A stretch of DNA of 64,000 nucleotides from Clostridia bacterium (GCA_026414765.1 JAOAIJ010000024.1:1-64000); one strand, 5' to 3'; counted from the stretch's first letter, positions 35,173 to 44,836 are shown. Translations and numbers: made by a program. Notes: a model not told the origin generated them from the sequence alone.

Positions 35173-36729
35173 ATGAGTATTCTGAATGTAGAAAATGTAA
35201 GCCATGGCTTTGGAGCCAGAAAAATACTTGAAAATGCATCATTCCGCCTTCTGAAAGGAGAGCATGTAGGACTGGTAGGGGCTAATGGTGAAGGAAAATC
35301 CACCTTTTTAAATATAATAACCGGAAAGCTGATGCCTGATGAGGGAAAAGTAGAGTGGTGCAGCAGAATCACAACAGGTTATCTGGATCAGCATACACTT
35401 CTTACAAAAGGGAAAACCATAAGAGAAGTTCTGAGAGAAGCGTTTCAGTACATGTTTGATCTGGAAAAAGAGATGCTGGATTTGTATGAAAAGATGGCTG
35501 AGGCATCAGAGAGTGAACTTGCGGTTATGATGGAGGATGTAGGTGAAATACAGAGTACACTGGAGCATAACGGCTTTTATATTATTGATTCCAAAATAGA
35601 AGAAGTGGCAAACGGACTGGGGTTGGGTGATATCGGACTGGACAGGGATGTGGCGGATTTGAGCGGAGGTCAGAGAGCAAAGGTCTTGCTGACAAAACTG
35701 CTACTGCAGAGTCCTATGATTCTGATCCTGGACGAGCCTACAAACTTCCTTGATGAAAATCACATATACTGGCTGAAAAACTACCTGAAAAATTACGAAA
35801 ACAGCTTCATACTGGTGTCGCATGATATTCCGTTCTTAAATGAGGTAGTGAATGTGGTATACCATGTAGAGAATGCCATTCTTACAAGGTATTCGGGAAA
35901 CTATGATCAGTTCCAGCTGATGTATCAGCTTAAAAAACTTCAGAATCAGCAGGCATATGAAAAACAGCAGAAGGAAATCGAGCGCTTGGAAGATTTCATA
36001 GCAAGAAATAAGGCAAGGGTTGCAACAACAAATATGGCAAAAAGCAGACAGAAAAAGCTTGATAAAATGGATTTGATAGAAAAGACCAGGGAAAAGGTCA
36101 AACCTGTCTTCAAATTTAGAGAAGCGAGAACTCCGGGAAGGTTTATATTTCAGGCAAGCAATCTGGTCATCGGTTATGATGAACCGCTCACAAGTCCTTT
36201 AAATCTGATCCTTGAGAGAGGAAAGAAGGTGGCAATAAAAGGTGTCAATGGTTTGGGCAAGTCTACATTGCTGAAAACGCTGCTGGGGATACAAAAACCT
36301 GTATCTGGGGAAGTGAAGCTTGATGAATACCTGTATCCCGGATATTTTGAGCAGGAATCCGGCAGATACAACAGCAATACTGCAATGGAGGAAGTATGGA
36401 ACGAATATCCAGGGATGGGTAATGCAGAAGTGCGTGCCGCTCTTGCTAAGTGTGGGCTGACCAATGAGCATATTACAAGTCAGATGGTGGTTCTGAGCGG
36501 TGGAGAGAATGCAAAGGTCAGATTGTGCAAACTAATGCTGAAGGATGTTAATTGGCTGGTGCTTGACGAGCCTACTAACCATCTTGATGTAGATGCGAAG
36601 GAAGAGTTGAAAAAGGCTCTGAAGGAATTCAAGGGTACAGTTGTTCTTGTAAGCCATGAACCTGAATTCTATGAAGATTGGGTCACAGATGTGTGGAATG
36701 TGGAAGACTGGACGACAAAGATAGTATAG
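35173..36729 (+). CDS. ABC-F family ATPase (YbiT/Uup-like)
   Basis: 518 residues with two ABC nucleotide-binding domains and no membrane segments: Walker A GANGEGKST and GVNGLGKST, signatures LSGGQRAKVLL and LSGGENAKVRL, Walker B LILDEPTNFLD and LVLDEPTNHLD. A charged linker of ~80 residues joins them (KKLQNQQAYEKQQKEIERLEDFI). ABC-F proteins bind the ribosome and modulate translation; a subset gives antibiotic resistance. The linker looks like the housekeeping YbiT type, so resistance is not inferred. GAGGTC precedes the ATG. A perfect hairpin follows the stop. Confidence 0.9.
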   Translation: MSILNVENVSHGFGARKILENASFRLLKGEHVGLVGANGEGKSTFLNIITGKLMPDEGKVEWCSRITTGYLDQHTLLTKGKTIREVLREAFQYMFDLEKEMLDLYEKMAEASESELAVMMEDVGEIQSTLEHNGFYIIDSKIEEVANGLGLGDIGLDRDVADLSGGQRAKVLLTKLLLQSPMILILDEPTNFLDENHIYWLKNYLKNYENSFILVSHDIPFLNEVVNVVYHVENAILTRYSGNYDQFQLMYQLKKLQNQQAYEKQQKEIERLEDFIARNKARVATTNMAKSRQKKLDKMDLIEKTREKVKPVFKFREARTPGRFIFQASNLVIGYDEPLTSPLNLILERGKKVAIKGVNGLGKSTLLKTLLGIQKPVSGEVKLDEYLYPGYFEQESGRYNSNTAMEEVWNEYPGMGNAEVRAALAKCGLTNEHITSQMVVLSGGENAKVRLCKLMLKDVNWLVLDEPTNHLDVDAKEELKKALKEFKGTVVLVSHEPEFYEDWVTDVWNVEDWTTKIV

Positions 36730-36730
36730 A

Positions 36731-36770
36731 ACAAGGCTCCTGAAATTCAGGAGCCTTGTTTGTTATTTTT
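36731..36770. terminator. Bidirectional terminator after the ABC-F gene
   Basis: ACAAGGCTCCTGAA (36731-36744) and TTCAGGAGCCTTGT (36746-36759) form a perfect stem with a tiny loop, followed by TTGTTATTTTT. It lies just left of the stop of the convergent EFR1 gene. Confidence 0.92.
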
Positions 36771-37569
36771 GGGTGCCGGAAGTCTTTGAGGAATCAATTA
36801 TATCCTTTATAGTGACCTCCGGATTTCTGTATCTTTTTCTTTTAGAAGTACTTCTGCCGAATTCTATAGCCTGCTTTGGACACCACTGGATACATGCAAG
36901 ACACTGCTCGCAGGAATCTTTCCATTTGGGTCTGCCATGCTGCATTTCTATATTGTCTACAGGACATACTAACTCACAAGAACCACAGCTGTTGCAGTTA
37001 TCTTTTGTCCAAAACTTTTTGCCATCCTTGTAAAATTTATTTGAGCGTTTGTAGACTACAGGAGAAAGGAATTTTAAGTATTCCTTAGGTCCCTTCTCAA
37101 TCCCTGTATCCTTTTGTTCGTTTACTATTCTTACTATTTTGTCTATTTTACGTTTTTCTTCTTTGAATTGACGTTCTTGCTCTTTTGGCTCAGTTGGGTT
37201 GTATACCGGTATATAGTTTTCCGGTAATAAAATCTTGAAGCCTGATGCCAGAGAGGCCCCCTTTTTTTTCAACAGACGTGATACCTGGCCGAGAGCATCT
37301 CCGGCGGAGCCTCCGAAGGTAGCTACTGCGAATATGTACCTTACATTAGTCAGGTCGAGCTTTTCTATAAATTTGGCTGCTATCAGGGGTATGCCCCAAT
37401 AATACACAGGTAGCACAAAGCCTATGCATTCGCTGTTTACTTGATAATCCTCCTCCTTTACCGCCTTAGCAATAGAAACTATGGCCGCATCCTTCATTTT
37501 GGATGCTATATCGCGAGAGACCATAAGGCAGTTTCCTGTGCCAGTAAAATAGTAAATTGTGGTTCTCAT
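36763..37569 (-). CDS. EFR1-type flavodoxin-ferredoxin fusion
   Basis: About 268 residues. The N-terminal flavodoxin-like half begins IYYFTGTGNCLMVSRDIA, an FMN phosphate loop. The C-terminal quarter has two [4Fe-4S] ferredoxin motifs, CNSCGSCELVCPVDNI and CEQCLACIQWCPKQAI. EFR1 proteins move electrons in anaerobes, but their partners are largely undefined. ATG 37569 is preferred; an in-frame GTG at 37578 is alternative. It follows the DUF5360-like gene on the same strand and probably shares the ArsR-controlled transcript that starts near the operator at 38056. Confidence 0.87.
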   Translation of the reverse strand: MRTTIYYFTGTGNCLMVSRDIASKMKDAAIVSIAKAVKEEDYQVNSECIGFVLPVYYWGIPLIAAKFIEKLDLTNVRYIFAVATFGGSAGDALGQVSRLLKKKGASLASGFKILLPENYIPVYNPTEPKEQERQFKEEKRKIDKIVRIVNEQKDTGIEKGPKEYLKFLSPVVYKRSNKFYKDGKKFWTKDNCNSCGSCELVCPVDNIEMQHGRPKWKDSCEQCLACIQWCPKQAIEFGRSTSKRKRYRNPEVTIKDIIDSSKTSGTQK

Positions 37570-37625
37570 AAAAATCACTTACCTTTCCATAACTTTTATT
37601 GGTTATTAACAAAAATAAATATGCC

Positions 37626-38018
37626 TTACCGGATCAGCTTTTTAATAAAAAATAAAGGATAAACCATCAAAAACAGATTCGGTATCCACCAGGCAGGGTC
37701 AAATTCTTGCTTTATTGCCCAGAATGCAATAGCCTGAAGCCCCGAGCAGAAGGTCAGAACCAATGAACAAAGGGCAATTGTCTTCCACTTGGAACATTCC
37801 CTTTTATATAGCATTATGCTTGTAATACCTGTTGCAGATATCAACAGATCCAGTGGAAGAAAAGACCAGTTCCATGCTATTAAGTTGGGGTTGCTGTAAT
37901 CGTTGAATAAAAGTGATTCCGGTATCAGATGAAATAGTGTGGCAGACCAGTAGAATATGAAACTTATATCAGTTAGCAGCATAAAAACACCTAAAAGCTT
38001 AATCCCTTTTATTTTCAT
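37626..38018 (-). CDS. Four-helix membrane protein, DUF5360/YvaD-like
   Basis: 130 residues with four clear hydrophobic helices and short loops (for example LLGVFMLLTDISFIFYWSA and AIAFWAIKQEFDPAWW). Length and pattern match the uncharacterised DUF5360 (YvaD) family. No catalytic residues are apparent. It sits between an ArsR-type repressor gene and the EFR1 gene, with a copy of the 16-bp operator-like sequence 38 bp upstream of its start. It is therefore probably a target of that repressor. Function unknown. Confidence 0.68.
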   Translation of the reverse strand: MKIKGIKLLGVFMLLTDISFIFYWSATLFHLIPESLLFNDYSNPNLIAWNWSFLPLDLLISATGITSIMLYKRECSKWKTIALCSLVLTFCSGLQAIAFWAIKQEFDPAWWIPNLFLMVYPLFFIKKLIR

Positions 38019-38055
38019 TAAAATGTCTCCCTTATATTAGTGTTTTGTTTGTTAA

Positions 38056-38071
38056 TTCGATAAGTATCGAA
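38056..38071. promoter_or_regulatory. ArsR-type operator copy 1
   Basis: TTCGATAAGTATCGAA, a 7-bp inverted repeat with a 2-bp centre, lies between the repressor gene and the DUF5360-like gene. An identical 16-bp copy lies at 38508-38523 upstream of the repressor gene. Two identical palindromes flanking an ArsR gene are strong evidence of its binding sites. Confidence 0.72.
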
Positions 38072-38086
38072 ATATAGCTTAAAAAA

Positions 38087-38398
38087 TTATTTATTTCGCA
38101 GCGTCATCAGTTTTTTTACTTCTTCAACAACTTCTTCATTAACTCTGCATACAACATATTTTCCTCTTTTTTCCGTAAAAATTAATCCGGCGTTTTCCAA
38201 CTCTTTGAGATGATGGGATATCGTAGGTGCTCCAATCTTAAAACAGTCCATAATATCAGAAATGAAACACTCACAACCGGTATCAAAACTGGCTTCATGT
38301 TTTTTTACTATGTTCATGTAAAGTTCCAATCTGTTGGAGTTGGAAAGTGCTTTAAATATTTTTGAGTATTTCTTTGTATCCATAACTGTTAAACACAA
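38087..38398 (-). CDS. ArsR/SmtB-family transcriptional repressor
   Basis: About 98-103 residues with a winged helix-turn-helix: KIFKALSNSNRLELYMNIV, then the recognition segment GAPTISHHLKELENAGLI and the wing EKRGKYVVCRVN. A cysteine pair (TGCECFISD) sits before the recognition helix and might bind metal or sense thiol state, but it is not the standard ELCVCDL motif. The start is TTG 38398 or, more conventionally, ATG 38383; ribosome sites are weak for both. Identical palindromes upstream (38508) and downstream (38056) imply that it represses itself and the membrane/EFR1 genes that follow. Confidence 0.88.
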   Translation of the reverse strand: MCLTVMDTKKYSKIFKALSNSNRLELYMNIVKKHEASFDTGCECFISDIMDCFKIGAPTISHHLKELENAGLIFTEKRGKYVVCRVNEEVVEEVKKLMTLRNK

Positions 38399-38507
38399 CT
38401 TTCTTATAGTTATTTGTAATTATATAGTATGTTCTGAGTATACAAAGCTCTAATAATTAGAGCCTTATACCATAACATACTCAATAAATGATTTTGCAAC
38501 ACTATAC

Positions 38508-38523
38508 TTCGATAAGTATCGAA
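38508..38523. promoter_or_regulatory. ArsR-type operator copy 2
   Basis: A second exact copy of TTCGATAAGTATCGAA, 110 bp upstream of the repressor gene and on the far side from copy 1. It is placed for autoregulation and could also affect the MEMO-like gene, whose 3' end lies at 38582. Confidence 0.72.
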
Positions 38524-38581
38524 ATGATTATATAAAATAAAAGTAAATTATGCAAGTGTTTTTCTATAATACTTAATTCCA

Positions 38582-39457
38582 CTAATAAAAAACCATTGTG
38601 AAATAACTCGTCGTTTCTTTGGCCTTTGTACCGGAAATTCTGTCTGAATTGCTGTGTTCCAGCAGTGAAAACCTGTCTGCATTTAGGGTATTCATTGCTG
38701 ATAATAAAGTTATTATTGAAGGAGGGGAGTCCATATTATCATTGTTCATTTGCCGGATCTGCTTCAAATCCCTTTTCTTTATTGCCTCCAGTGAAATATC
38801 GTCCATTTTATCAGCAGCTTCACCGGTCAGATAATGGGAGAAATCCACTGATGCCAAAATCAAGTATCTCTTCCCGGTAACAAGATGTGAAATATAGCCT
38901 CCGAGTTCTATAGAGTTTTCCAGGCTGTAATCACCATGTAACAGTATGGGGATTACCTTGCAGTCAGGCATATAGTACTTTATATAAGGGATGAGAGAGG
39001 AAATGGAATGTTCCTCCTCTAATATTTTCCTGTTCAATCCTGCCCCTTTTTCAGAAACAAGGCTTTTAGCCATAGTAATGTCGGCGGTCAGCAAACCGTA
39101 GGGAGTTTCCCAACTGCTATAACAGGTACTTACTTTATAATCACCGACATTCTTATGGTTAGGTGCAAGGATTATTAAAAGCTCAGGGGTTTCCCGGGAT
39201 ACAGTCTTGAAGAAGGAGGCTATCAGGTCATCTGCCAAGAGGTGATGAGGTACTATACCTCCTTTTATATCAAAATCTTCAAACTTCCTTTTGTCTGCAA
39301 GGCTTATTGATCTCTTGAAACTTTTTTCAATATAGTATCTGCATTTGATATTTTCATCATATCCTAGCTCCCTATTATGAGTTTTCTGAACTGTTTGATG
39401 ACTGCATGAAGACAGGAATGCTATAAATGTAATTATAATCAATAATATTTTTCTCAT
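38582..39457 (-). CDS. MEMO1-like lipoprotein (AmmeMemoRadiSam protein B)
   Basis: 291 residues. The N-terminus is a lipoprotein signal (hydrophobic core then LSSC lipobox, Cys about 18), so the protein is anchored outside the membrane. The MEMO fold is supported by VPHHLLAD, LAPNHKNVG, EEEHSISSLIPYI and SVDFSHYL, which supply the His/Asp/Cys-like site related to extradiol dioxygenases. Cytosolic relatives sit with AMMECR1 and a radical SAM gene; neither is here, and this one is exported. Its reaction is unknown. GGGGT precedes the ATG. Confidence 0.8.
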   Translation of the reverse strand: MRKILLIIITFIAFLSSCSHQTVQKTHNRELGYDENIKCRYYIEKSFKRSISLADKRKFEDFDIKGGIVPHHLLADDLIASFFKTVSRETPELLIILAPNHKNVGDYKVSTCYSSWETPYGLLTADITMAKSLVSEKGAGLNRKILEEEHSISSLIPYIKYYMPDCKVIPILLHGDYSLENSIELGGYISHLVTGKRYLILASVDFSHYLTGEAADKMDDISLEAIKKRDLKQIRQMNNDNMDSPPSIITLLSAMNTLNADRFSLLEHSNSDRISGTKAKETTSYFTMVFY

Positions 39458-39592
39458 GTTACCCCATCCGGTATTATTTTAGTAGTACTATACTAAAAAG
39501 GAAAAACAAAATAACAAAGTACTATTAGTTTTAAGTGATGCACTGGTTCGAAGGAAGCCTGCAATTAAAATCAACCAACACTCAAGTTAAAT

Positions 39593-42500
39593 TCAATTGA
39601 TGATTTTTATCTGCTGCTTGTCTGTGAAACCTGTAGTGTCGCTGTCATAATGTTTTATTAATGCATTATCTGCTGTGAATGTACCCGGACAGACTGCTCT
39701 GGCGTAGTATGTGATGTATTTTTCTTTGGCTGAAAAGTTTGTGTTGTTTTTACCGTAGTAGTAGCTGAACACTACCTTTTGACCGGTTACCCCGCTTGGA
39801 TACCACTTTTTATCATCAAAGGGGTCTCCTTCTACGAATCTGAATCCGGCAGGGAGAACATCAGTTATTTCATAAAACCCGTCAGGAGCATTTTCAGTAA
39901 ATTCAGGGTGAATTGTTATTTTTACTAAATCCGACCGGCTAAATTCTGTTTTGTCTGAAGTGTCTGCACTATAGCTTCTCTTCAGTTCAATCATGTTGCC
40001 GGGGGCTGCCATCAGGTCTTTCACAGGTCCTGTGTAGCTTGAAGTTACAGCAATATCGCCTGATATGTTGGAGAACTTTATTTCTTCAAGTTTATCCTTT
40101 GTTAAAGTGAGTTGATATGTCTGTTGTTTTTCAAGGATTACCTCTTTTGCAGTACCGTCAATTACATAACTGAACTTACATGTTGGGAGAGGATCAGGTA
40201 CAAAATTCGATACCAGCATCAGTCCTTCTAGATTTGTTAATATATCCCCAGTGGAATTATCCTTTACATACTTGTATAAACTGAATTTTTCAGGAGCATT
40301 TATTTTCATTGCTATCACAGAGCATAGTGCTGTAAGTTCAGTGCTGCTATCCCTTGTGCTTCCGCTATCGATAAATGTATAGGGTTCAGCGCTCTTACCG
40401 TTTTCATTGATTACCTTGGTATAAATCATTTCTGCTGCCGAATAGTCCCCGATTTCGCTCAAGGCTATTCCCAGATAGAGTTTTTCTTTAATGCCTATAC
40501 CGGTAGATTCAAGGAGGCTTTGAATATCGAGTAATACCGGCTCACCCAAGGAGGCCAAACCCCAGTAGGATGCAGCTACATCTTCAGGTGTTGAATCTTT
40601 ATTATCCAGTATATTATAGAAATAATATTTTAAGGCATTGGTGTCAAAGCAGTCTTTTGCCACAGAGCACACTTTTGCTGAAAGCTCAGGATTGCTGCTG
40701 TCATAGCTGAGCAGAGCTATACCGCCGTCAGCAGTCTGGTGTTTTCCAAAATCTAAGTCTTCATCCTCATTCACAAGCCAAGGATTCTCTTCTCCATAGA
40801 ATTTCTTTATGAACGCTTGAGAAATTTTTCTGGAGAGTTTCTGATCTACCCGCTCACCCCAGGCGTAAATCAATGAATTGAGGGTATCATAAAGGAATGA
40901 GGCTTTGTTATTATAGAAAGTCAGTCTTGTAAGGGATTTTCCCCCTTCAATTTTCGTGTCGTCTTTGAGCTTATAGCTTTTGCTCCTGGATGCCTCAAGT
41001 ATATTATCAACCACACTGAAGGTTTTCTGTATCCCGTCTTTATAGCTGCCATATGTTGCAGTTACGGTAACAGAATAATTTCCTGTATCCAATTTACCGA
41101 GGGAAATCCCGGCAAATTCGCCTGAGGGTGCTTTCAGGGTAAAGTCTTTCTTGTTTCCTTTTTCATCTTCAAGTATCAATTTGTAATCTATATTACTTCC
41201 GGTTTTCAGCTCTGTACCGAAGGATCTGGCGGTAATGTACGGATTATCTCCGGTTAAGAATATATTGTTGAATATGATGTCCGTAAAGAATGGCAGGCTG
41301 GCAGATATATTGATTTTTCCGCTTCCGGCCTTTATGTCATCGGTAATACCCTGATATGTGATTCTCCAGGAAGTAAGATTGTCAGGAAGCTTAAAGCTTA
41401 CTCTCGCTTTACCGTTTCTATCAGTTTTAACGGAGCTGAAAAATGCAGTATCCTTGAATTTGGACCTTATCACAGGTTGATCTCCGCCTTCACCGCCTTC
41501 CTCGGCAGTATTATTCCTGAGGTTCGGGTATAGCGGTGTATAGGACACATAGTCGGAAATAAGTCCTACAGGAAGGTTATAGCTGTAAAGATCACCCAGA
41601 GTATCTACATATTGGTCCTGAAGCGCAAAAAATGCTTCATCTACCAGACTTAAGTTTACAACAGAGATACAGGGCTTATCACTGTTATCTTTTACGTTAA
41701 CCTCAAGCTGTACAGTATCGCCGGGCCTATAACTTTGCTTGTCGTGTTTGATAGTGATTTTCAGAGTTTCCTGCTTATAGTCATACTTAAATCTCTTGAC
41801 TCCTGCATTAAAGATATTGGTTCCGTCGAAATATACTGCCTGGACATAAACATTTGGTATCATGCTTTCATTGAAGTCAAAGGAATAACTGTTTCCTTCC
41901 AGTATTTCATAATCTAACAGGCCGTTTTGCAGAGTCAGATACAAGCATCTTGATTTTGGGCCGGGAGGGTTTTCAGTATTTCTTTTTACGTTGAGAGATA
42001 CTTTGTCTCCTTTTTTATAGAATTCTTTTTGTTCAGCATTCTCAAGTTGATACTCTCTCTGGAGGGAGTAGAGATTATATTCGTTATCGAAATAATAGGT
42101 CTGTTCCTCAAGTATTTCCCTTTTTTTTGAGTCAAAGCCAGTAACTGTTATCTTGTAGCTTCTGCCCTTTTCAATTGGGAAATCGAAAGTATATTTTCCG
42201 GAGGATGTAGTGAAATCAATAGATTTTACAAGGGTGGACACTTTGTAATAATCATACGTCTTGCCTGTTTTTTTGTTTATGAAGTCATAGTAGGTTCCAG
42301 TCTCGGTTTTCTCCCAGTGTTCTTCGGTTATGGCGGCCTTTAAAGCTGCATTTACAGGAGCACCACGGAATTTATCAGGATTGTAGCAGTCAAAATCCTC
42401 ATAAATTCCAGCCAAATCTATAAGACTGGATTTAACATCTACCGAGGCCAAACCTTCTTTCTTTTTTGCATCTATTTGAATCATAGTATCTTTCGGGAAA

Positions 42501-44560
42501 AACCATATATTGCTTGATGCTGCTACCTCCTGCTCTTCTGAATCTGCATTGTTTACACGCATATAGAGGCTTTCCGGTCTCCAGGAGGTAGTGCCCAGGC
42601 TGGGGGTTGCAGTAAATACAGCCTTTCCATTTTTGTCACATCTCAGCTTTCCTTCAGCTGTAGAGGTGGTATTACTGCTATATTCAAGGTTCAGACCCGA
42701 TACGGGAGTACCCTCAAAAAAGCTTGCCTGAATATCAAAATTCAGATTTTCCCCTGCAAAAACAACTTTCCTGGATGCCTGCAATTCTATTCGGTAGGCA
42801 GGCTTTGTATATTGCCTGATTTCAAATTGAGCAGAAGATAAGACAGTATTGTTATAGACCAGGTTTACGTCATAATATCCTGTACTTAGATTGGAAAAAT
42901 CCAGTTTTCCTTCAAAAGTACCGAATTCATTCAGTGCTACATCTTGTGACTGTATTACACTGGTCTCATCACTGTTTGCATAGTAGTAATTTTGCGGTAT
43001 AAGCTGCAATTTAGCTTCTGTTACCGGATTTTTCCTGTCACGTGGTTTTACAATTCCCCATATGTTTACTGAATCTGTCGGAAGATACAAGCCTCTATCG
43101 GTATATAAATATGTCCAATAGGAATTATTCGGACTGTCGTTGTAATTTTCGATATAGCCGTCACTGTTATAATATCTGTAGTCATAGTCGTAATATGAAT
43201 TTATGCGTGCTATGAAAGCAGGACTTTTACCACTCACAATTTTCATAAAGAAATGGCTGCCGGTCACGGGAAGGGGTAACTGGCCGGGAATTATGGCTAT
43301 TCCGTCATTGCCGGTCTTTACCTGCTGTACTCCTGCGACTTGTACAGTAGCTCCTTCTATAGGGCTACCTGTTGCTGAATTGTTTACCCATGCAAGGGTT
43401 TTGTCCTTCAATACAGAAACGTATACTGAAGCATTATTTACCTGCAGGTGAGTCTGCTGTCTTATATTGTTCAGTGTTGAGCTTATAAGGTAATATCCCT
43501 CTTGAAGAGTAGAAGGGAGTGCTAGGTAATGTGGATAATTCCAATCAACACCGTTACCGCCTGTTAATATTTTCGTACTAAAGGAAATGACTTTTTCCAG
43601 TTTTGATGTGTCGAACTTAATCTTATCATTATCCATATATGCCCAGGTTGGAAGTGAATCATATTTTTGAAGATTTTCTACGAAGCTATTTTCATCCGGG
43701 TATTTAAAGATTTCTATACTTGCTTCACTATTCTTTAAGTTTTCACTTGCGTATATTTCGAAAGTAGGTGTCACACTGGAGGTAATATTGTATAGAGTGT
43801 CGGAAAAAGAGAAGAAGTCTTCACTAGGTGGTTTTTGCGGGCTTTCTGTCTGAAACTGAAATACGTAGTCTTCCTGTATGGTTTCGTCACTGTTTTTCAG
43901 TCCCAACCCCTTTTTAATTGTTACAGTATAAACAGTATTTTGTTCTAGCCTCTCAGGAACAAATACTGCTGTTTTTTTATGATATTCAAATTTTCCCTTT
44001 GTATCAGGTGAGATTTTAAAGAATTTGTCCAGACTCTCTACATTTTCATAATTGAAAGAAATCTCGATACCGGTGTTTGCAGGAACAGAGGTGCCCTTAT
44101 CTCTGGGAAGCGTCCTCATTACTTTAAAAGTCTTTTTGGTTTGAAACGCCCACGAACGTTTTTTCAAAGAATCAGAGCCGGATACTTCGAATCTGTATAT
44201 TTTATTTGGTTCCATACTGGTATTAAAATCTACTAAAAATTCTTTTTCTGATTTTCTTTCGAGTTTATAATTCTGCTTTGGGGTGATATTGAGGGCGGAC
44301 CTTATGGTCGATTCGGAATAGTTTTCCTTACACAGGACCTTAAAGCCCGATTTCAAGTCCACTCCTGCACTATCGGAGACCAGGGGCACTATGTTTATGT
44401 TTTTAAGGTTCAGTGTTTCAATGTTTTTTCCCGCTGATACCTGAGTTGTATGTCCTGTAAGTAAAAATCCCGCAGTGATTACGGCTCCAAGTAAAATTAC
44501 AAAAGATACTATCAGTGTTATGAAAAGAGGTTTATTTTTATATATATCTTTGACCTTCAT
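39593..44560 (-). CDS. Bacterial alpha-2-macroglobulin without thioester
   Basis: 1655 residues. One N-terminal membrane helix (about 14-35) exposes the rest outside. Bacterial Ig-like (Big_5) modules come first (to ~240), then MG domains (YLYTDRGLYLPTDSVNIWG near 487), the A2M domain (TDRNGKARVSFKLPDNLTSWRITYQG, ~1053), a helical complement-like domain and a C-terminal beta domain. Classic members trap proteases through a Cys-Gln thioester (GCxEQ). Here the aligned stretch reads WGERVDQKLSR at about 1235, so the cysteine is missing. It resembles the thioester-free bacterial type (YfaS/MagD-like) and probably works by conformational trapping or in envelope defence. It is transcribed alone. 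Confidence 0.85.
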   Translation of the reverse strand: MKVKDIYKNKPLFITLIVSFVILLGAVITAGFLLTGHTTQVSAGKNIETLNLKNINIVPLVSDSAGVDLKSGFKVLCKENYSESTIRSALNITPKQNYKLERKSEKEFLVDFNTSMEPNKIYRFEVSGSDSLKKRSWAFQTKKTFKVMRTLPRDKGTSVPANTGIEISFNYENVESLDKFFKISPDTKGKFEYHKKTAVFVPERLEQNTVYTVTIKKGLGLKNSDETIQEDYVFQFQTESPQKPPSEDFFSFSDTLYNITSSVTPTFEIYASENLKNSEASIEIFKYPDENSFVENLQKYDSLPTWAYMDNDKIKFDTSKLEKVISFSTKILTGGNGVDWNYPHYLALPSTLQEGYYLISSTLNNIRQQTHLQVNNASVYVSVLKDKTLAWVNNSATGSPIEGATVQVAGVQQVKTGNDGIAIIPGQLPLPVTGSHFFMKIVSGKSPAFIARINSYYDYDYRYYNSDGYIENYNDSPNNSYWTYLYTDRGLYLPTDSVNIWGIVKPRDRKNPVTEAKLQLIPQNYYYANSDETSVIQSQDVALNEFGTFEGKLDFSNLSTGYYDVNLVYNNTVLSSAQFEIRQYTKPAYRIELQASRKVVFAGENLNFDIQASFFEGTPVSGLNLEYSSNTTSTAEGKLRCDKNGKAVFTATPSLGTTSWRPESLYMRVNNADSEEQEVAASSNIWFFPKDTMIQIDAKKKEGLASVDVKSSLIDLAGIYEDFDCYNPDKFRGAPVNAALKAAITEEHWEKTETGTYYDFINKKTGKTYDYYKVSTLVKSIDFTTSSGKYTFDFPIEKGRSYKITVTGFDSKKREILEEQTYYFDNEYNLYSLQREYQLENAEQKEFYKKGDKVSLNVKRNTENPPGPKSRCLYLTLQNGLLDYEILEGNSYSFDFNESMIPNVYVQAVYFDGTNIFNAGVKRFKYDYKQETLKITIKHDKQSYRPGDTVQLEVNVKDNSDKPCISVVNLSLVDEAFFALQDQYVDTLGDLYSYNLPVGLISDYVSYTPLYPNLRNNTAEEGGEGGDQPVIRSKFKDTAFFSSVKTDRNGKARVSFKLPDNLTSWRITYQGITDDIKAGSGKINISASLPFFTDIIFNNIFLTGDNPYITARSFGTELKTGSNIDYKLILEDEKGNKKDFTLKAPSGEFAGISLGKLDTGNYSVTVTATYGSYKDGIQKTFSVVDNILEASRSKSYKLKDDTKIEGGKSLTRLTFYNNKASFLYDTLNSLIYAWGERVDQKLSRKISQAFIKKFYGEENPWLVNEDEDLDFGKHQTADGGIALLSYDSSNPELSAKVCSVAKDCFDTNALKYYFYNILDNKDSTPEDVAASYWGLASLGEPVLLDIQSLLESTGIGIKEKLYLGIALSEIGDYSAAEMIYTKVINENGKSAEPYTFIDSGSTRDSSTELTALCSVIAMKINAPEKFSLYKYVKDNSTGDILTNLEGLMLVSNFVPDPLPTCKFSYVIDGTAKEVILEKQQTYQLTLTKDKLEEIKFSNISGDIAVTSSYTGPVKDLMAAPGNMIELKRSYSADTSDKTEFSRSDLVKITIHPEFTENAPDGFYEITDVLPAGFRFVEGDPFDDKKWYPSGVTGQKVVFSYYYGKNNTNFSAKEKYITYYARAVCPGTFTADNALIKHYDSDTTGFTDKQQIKIIN

Positions 44561-44715
44561 ATCTTTGACTTCCCTTCTTTAATTGCTGTTACACACTTTC
44601 TTACATTATATCAAAGTCCAGGTAGAAAATGTAATTAATAAAGTGTTAAAATGACAAGAGGAATATATAGTACGATATAAACTGCAGGTAAGTTGTTTGT
44701 TTTGATATTATGGAA

Positions 44716-44784
44716 GAATAGAAAGAAAAAAGCTTAATCTTCAATGCATTTTCTTAGCTAAAAAGCAAATTTGAAGACAAGCTT
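44716..44784 (-). terminator. Terminator of the patatin gene
   Basis: On the minus strand AAGCTTGTCTTCAA (44784-44771) pairs, with a small bulge, with TTGAAGATTAAGCTT (44744-44730). A run of T (44730-44716, with few interruptions) follows. The loop is large (~26 bases). Confidence 0.6.
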
Positions 44785-44836
44785 TTACCTATTGTTTTAG
44801 TTTGTATATTAGGCTGTGCTTTTTATTTGTTTTGAA

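Noticed and set aside
35173-36729. ABC-F protein as an antibiotic-resistance determinant
   Set aside because: Its linker looks like the housekeeping YbiT/Uup type. No regulatory leader or resistance context is visible.
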